A stretch of DNA of 64,000 bases from Reichenbachiella sp. 5M10 (GTDB taxonomy: Bacteria; Bacteroidota; Bacteroidia; Cytophagales; Cyclobacteriaceae): positions 810,501-874,500 of the forward strand of contig NZ_MDGR01000007.1 of assembly GCF_002742335.1 (NCBI RefSeq). Direction: 5' to 3'. Under the pieces are notes generated by a model. The model searched no databases and was not told the origin of the DNA. It saw only the letters and a program-made list of their open reading frames with translations. Below are positions 61,172 through 64,000 of the stretch, piece after piece. Each line of letters begins with the position of its first letter. Position 1 is the first letter of the stretch. A program made the translations under genes and the position numbers.

Positions 61172-64000
61172 TTAATGTTTGCTGAGTTTTTTGGAAAACC
61201 ATCTGAGGACTTTTCGGAAGGTGTCGTAGTATAGCGTGACGTAGCCCATCGCAGTGATGATCCAAATCACGGCTAGGTTGAAATAAAATGTCTTGATCTG
61301 CCAATTGCCAAGTACTTTGACGGGTGCATAGAAGTGGGCATTGCCAAATTTGGAATCTGGAGTCATGTAGACAGGGTCCTTTTTACGGATCAATTCGTTT
61401 TCTCCTTCGTAGACCTTGTTTATTTTGTCTCGATTGAGAGCCAGCGAATACATCGCGTCGTTGTGATTGTCACGCTTTAGAGCATACAACCCATCTTTCC
61501 CGATTTTTTTGACGAGGGCTTGGTAGACTGAGTCACGCTCGGTGACCGCCTCGCTCTTGATTAGTTTGTATTTTTTCTTGAGTCCACGAAGGTAACCCAA
61601 GGCTTCTTCGTACAAGGTAGAGTCAAGTTGGTCAAACTGCAATTGATCCGCCTGTGCAAAGTAGGGATTGTCATCTAGCTGCCCGAGCTTATTGATTTCG
61701 TTTTTGCAGAGGTGGAGGTAGTATATGGCGAGTTGGCTATGGTTGTCCTGTTGTACTTCGGCATAGGCATTGTTGAGCTTGCCAGAGATGTCAGGTATCA
61801 AATAGGCAAACATGTAGCTTGCGTCACTCATTTTTTTGTCGTAGGCAGAGAAGTTGCGCTGGTAGAGATTGTCTGTGGCTTGCTCTACAGCGAGTGCTTC
61901 ATAAGCCCAACGTGAGACCATGAGATCCCCTATCCAAGGGACGTTCTTTTTGTCTCCAATGTCATAGTTGAGATCGTCGAATTTGATCATTGCACCGCCG
62001 AGTAGCAACTGGGGCACAAGGATCAGAGGGATCAAGATGTAGATTGTCACGATGGAGTTGAAGGCTGACGAAATATTGAGTCCCACCATGTTGGCAAAGC
62101 AAGCAGTAGAAAATAGAATCAACCAGTACTGTACATTGAGTCCTTTGATTTCTAGGAGATAGTTTCCAAAAAGGGTAAAGACGAGCACTTGCAAAGCAGA
62201 CAGCCCAAAGAGGTAGATGATCTTGGCATTGATGTAGCTGAATCGGCTCAAGTTTAGGAAAGATTCGCGCTCAAGAATCCTCCTGTCTTTGAATATCTCC
62301 TCGGCACTGACAGAGAGCCCTGTGAATAGCGACACGACGATGGTCATGAAGAGATAGATTGGAATGTTTCGGTTGTCGCTGAAGACATATTCACTCGTCT
62401 CAGAGTATTTGGCCAAGAAGCCCAAGATCAAGGCGAGGAGAGGTGGCTCTAGTACATTGATGAGGATGTATTGTATGTTGGACTTTTTGGAGAGCAAAAC
62501 CCGCTTGAGGTAAATGATAGATTGCTGAAAGCGGTTGGGGATCAAGAAATCCGAAGGGGGCAGGGAAGTCTCATAGCGTATCTTTTCGATTTTGTCGACG
62601 ATATTCTCTTTGAACATCTTGTACCATTCCCTTGGGGAAGTTTTGCGGTGCTTGGTCGAACTGCCTTTTTCATCGATCTCTTTGGTTTCGATGATGTGTA
62701 GGATTTGTTCTGGGATCACATTGCCACAAGTCCTACATTCACTTTCTGCGGCATTGACCTGGGTGTTCATGGTTTTGAAATAGACGATGGCATCTATCGG
62801 ATTGCCCGCATAGATGGGATAGCCTCCCTTGTCTAGAATCCATATTTTGTCAAAGAGCTTGTAGATCTCCGATGAGGGTTGGTGTATGATGATGACGACC
62901 AATTTGCCATTTCGGGTTTGCTCTTTGAGTAGGTGCATGACTTTCTCTGAGTCCATAGATGATAGGCCAGAGGTGGGTTCGTCGATAAAGAGTACCGAGG
63001 GTTCTCTCAGTAACTCTAGGGCGATGTTGAGCCGTTTGCGTTGTCCGCCACTGATGGTTTTGTTGAGTGGGTCACCGACTTTGAGGTCCTGAATGTCTTC
63101 AATGTCTAGGTCGTCGAGTATCTTGTTGACTTCACGCTGGATGCGTGCTTCTGGGAAATCTCCAAAGCAGAGTTTGGCATTGAAGTAGAGGTTTTCGTAG
63201 ACCGTCAGTTCTTCGAAGAGCAGGTCGTCTTGCGGGACGTATCCTATGACACCAGATTGGACGCTTTCGGGGATGCTATGTCCATTGATTTTAATGTCGC
63301 CTTGGACGGGTGTTAGTTTGCCATTGAGCAGGTTCATCAGTGTGGATTTCCCTGTTCCACTGCCCCCCATGATACCAATGAGCTGTCCGGATTCTTCACT
63401 GAAGCTAAAGGGCTTGATGCCATTGTCACTGTTTTTGAAGTTGTAGGCCATCTCATCCGCTTGCAGGATGAGTTTGGTTTTTTGGACGTCCATCAGAAAT
63501 TTCTTACTGATTTCGGACTCGTAGATGGGCTTGATAGTGCTGCCTTTGATGATGGCTCCCGGGTTGAAAATGTAAACTTTGCCGGGTTGTATTCTCTTTC
63601 CTTCCGCGAAGAGATTGAGCGGTCCCTTGTAGCGAAAGACAAAGTTGTGGACACTTTCTATGTGGAGGATGTAGATCGTGCCAAAGAGGTTTTCGACCTG
63701 TACATGTCGAAAATCTGTAATTCCAGGCTCGTTTTTTCGTTTCATCATCCAGGCGATCTCTTTGGGCCATTCGGTGACTTTGTTGTCGATGATCATCCCA
63801 TTGCCTTTGTGGACGTTTTTGATGTCTTCGTCTAGGATGAAAGAGCAGATGTCATCAATCTCTCGCTTGGGGAGGTTGAAGTTGAGTGCGACCAGCTGCA
63901 TGAAGTCATTTTCACGTGTGGATACTTTCTTGTCTGTATTGATGAGCTCGACGAGCTCAATGAATACCAGTACGCGCTCGTGCTGCAGCAGTTCTTTATT
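61172..64000 (-). CDS. ABCG-like ABC transporter, 5' end beyond the window
   Basis: The frame is open to the window end: 33 in-frame codons precede the ATG at 63901, starting NKELLQHERVLVFIELVELI, so the true start lies outside. Visible order: an N-terminal TerB/helical-like region, a beta domain (about 80-135), ATPase with Walker A GIMGGSGTGKSTLMNLLNG, signature ISGGQRKRLNIALE and Walker B VLFIDEPTSGLSSMD, then about six membrane helices. A 230-residue soluble loop (TERDSVYQALVKKIGKDGLY) lies before the last helix, an unusual size. It is a half-transporter that would dimerise; substrate unknown. Confidence 0.88.
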   Translation of the reverse strand, partial: NKELLQHERVLVFIELVELINTDKKVSTRENDFMQLVALNFNLPKREIDDICSFILDEDIKNVHKGNGMIIDNKVTEWPKEIAWMMKRKNEPGITDFRHVQVENLFGTIYILHIESVHNFVFRYKGPLNLFAEGKRIQPGKVYIFNPGAIIKGSTIKPIYESEISKKFLMDVQKTKLILQADEMAYNFKNSDNGIKPFSFSEESGQLIGIMGGSGTGKSTLMNLLNGKLTPVQGDIKINGHSIPESVQSGVIGYVPQDDLLFEELTVYENLYFNAKLCFGDFPEARIQREVNKILDDLDIEDIQDLKVGDPLNKTISGGQRKRLNIALELLREPSVLFIDEPTSGLSSMDSEKVMHLLKEQTRNGKLVVIIIHQPSSEIYKLFDKIWILDKGGYPIYAGNPIDAIVYFKTMNTQVNAAESECRTCGNVIPEQILHIIETKEIDEKGSSTKHRKTSPREWYKMFKENIVDKIEKIRYETSLPPSDFLIPNRFQQSIIYLKRVLLSKKSNIQYILINVLEPPLLALILGFLAKYSETSEYVFSDNRNIPIYLFMTIVVSLFTGLSVSAEEIFKDRRILERESFLNLSRFSYINAKIIYLFGLSALQVLVFTLFGNYLLEIKGLNVQYWLILFSTACFANMVGLNISSAFNSIVTIYILIPLILVPQLLLGGAMIKFDDLNYDIGDKKNVPWIGDLMVSRWAYEALAVEQATDNLYQRNFSAYDKKMSDASYMFAYLIPDISGKLNNAYAEVQQDNHSQLAIYYLHLCKNEINKLGQLDDNPYFAQADQLQFDQLDSTLYEEALGYLRGLKKKYKLIKSEAVTERDSVYQALVKKIGKDGLYALKRDNHNDAMYSLALNRDKINKVYEGENELIRKKDPVYMTPDSKFGNAHFYAPVKVLGNWQIKTFYFNLAVIWIITAMGYVTLYYDTFRKVLRWFSKKLSKH

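Overview
The window looks like chromosomal DNA of a gliding, type IX-secreting member of the Bacteroidota, most likely order Cytophagales (Reichenbachiella/Fulvivirga-like). The grounds are a PorU2/PorV2 pair, a TonB-dependent receptor with an N-terminal carboxypeptidase-like domain, a SiaB/SiaC pair, PspC-DUF2807 and DUF2721 proteins, and promoters of the Bacteroidota type (TAnnTTTG at -7) with little use of Shine-Dalgarno sites. Genus-level placement is inference. No rRNA, tRNA, CRISPR array or insertion sequence was seen.

Layout. 0.2-7.4 kb: a Bcr/CflA-type MFS exporter, then a TonB receptor, DUF2141 protein and secreted protein, followed by a LytS-type kinase and a LytTR regulator, then an unknown membrane protein and a probable frameshifted remnant. 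7.8-17.1 kb: housekeeping and stress genes (MsrA, PurU, thioesterase, glycosyltransferase), a standalone B12-binding radical SAM protein and several envelope proteins. 17.5-24.7 kb: dnaK with a sigma54-like promoter, an orphan ribbon-helix-helix protein, a holin-like protein, prfC, a pseudouridine synthase and pabB/pabC.

24.8-39.3 kb is the centrepiece. SiaB kinase and SiaC phosphoprotein precede a nearly gapless run of twelve genes from siaC onward: membrane histidine kinase, receiver fused to a PP2C-like domain lacking its metal ligands, CheW, a chemoreceptor with two PAS domains after its signalling domain, ParA, a CheW with a lysine-rich tail, CheB, CheA, a CheC/CheX-like protein, CheR and CheY, ending at a strong terminator. 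It reads as a chemosensory array with its own partitioning ATPase, joined to a Sia partner switch whose phosphatase appears to have become a pseudophosphatase. No flagellar genes are present, so the output may be gliding, surface behaviour or another process.

39.4-49.8 kb: a ferredoxin divergent from a LuxC-family acyl-CoA reductase, a cation diffusion facilitator, two overlapping membrane proteins ending in a histidine-kinase dimerisation domain without an ATPase domain, and porV2-porU2. 50-64 kb: padR-pspC, a sigma factor with a probable anti-sigma partner and outer-membrane target, superoxide dismutase, tadA, aspS, an Omp85-type barrel, a single-domain response regulator of the same receiver type as the pseudophosphatase protein, a DUF2721 protein, and an ABCG-like transporter cut by the window end.
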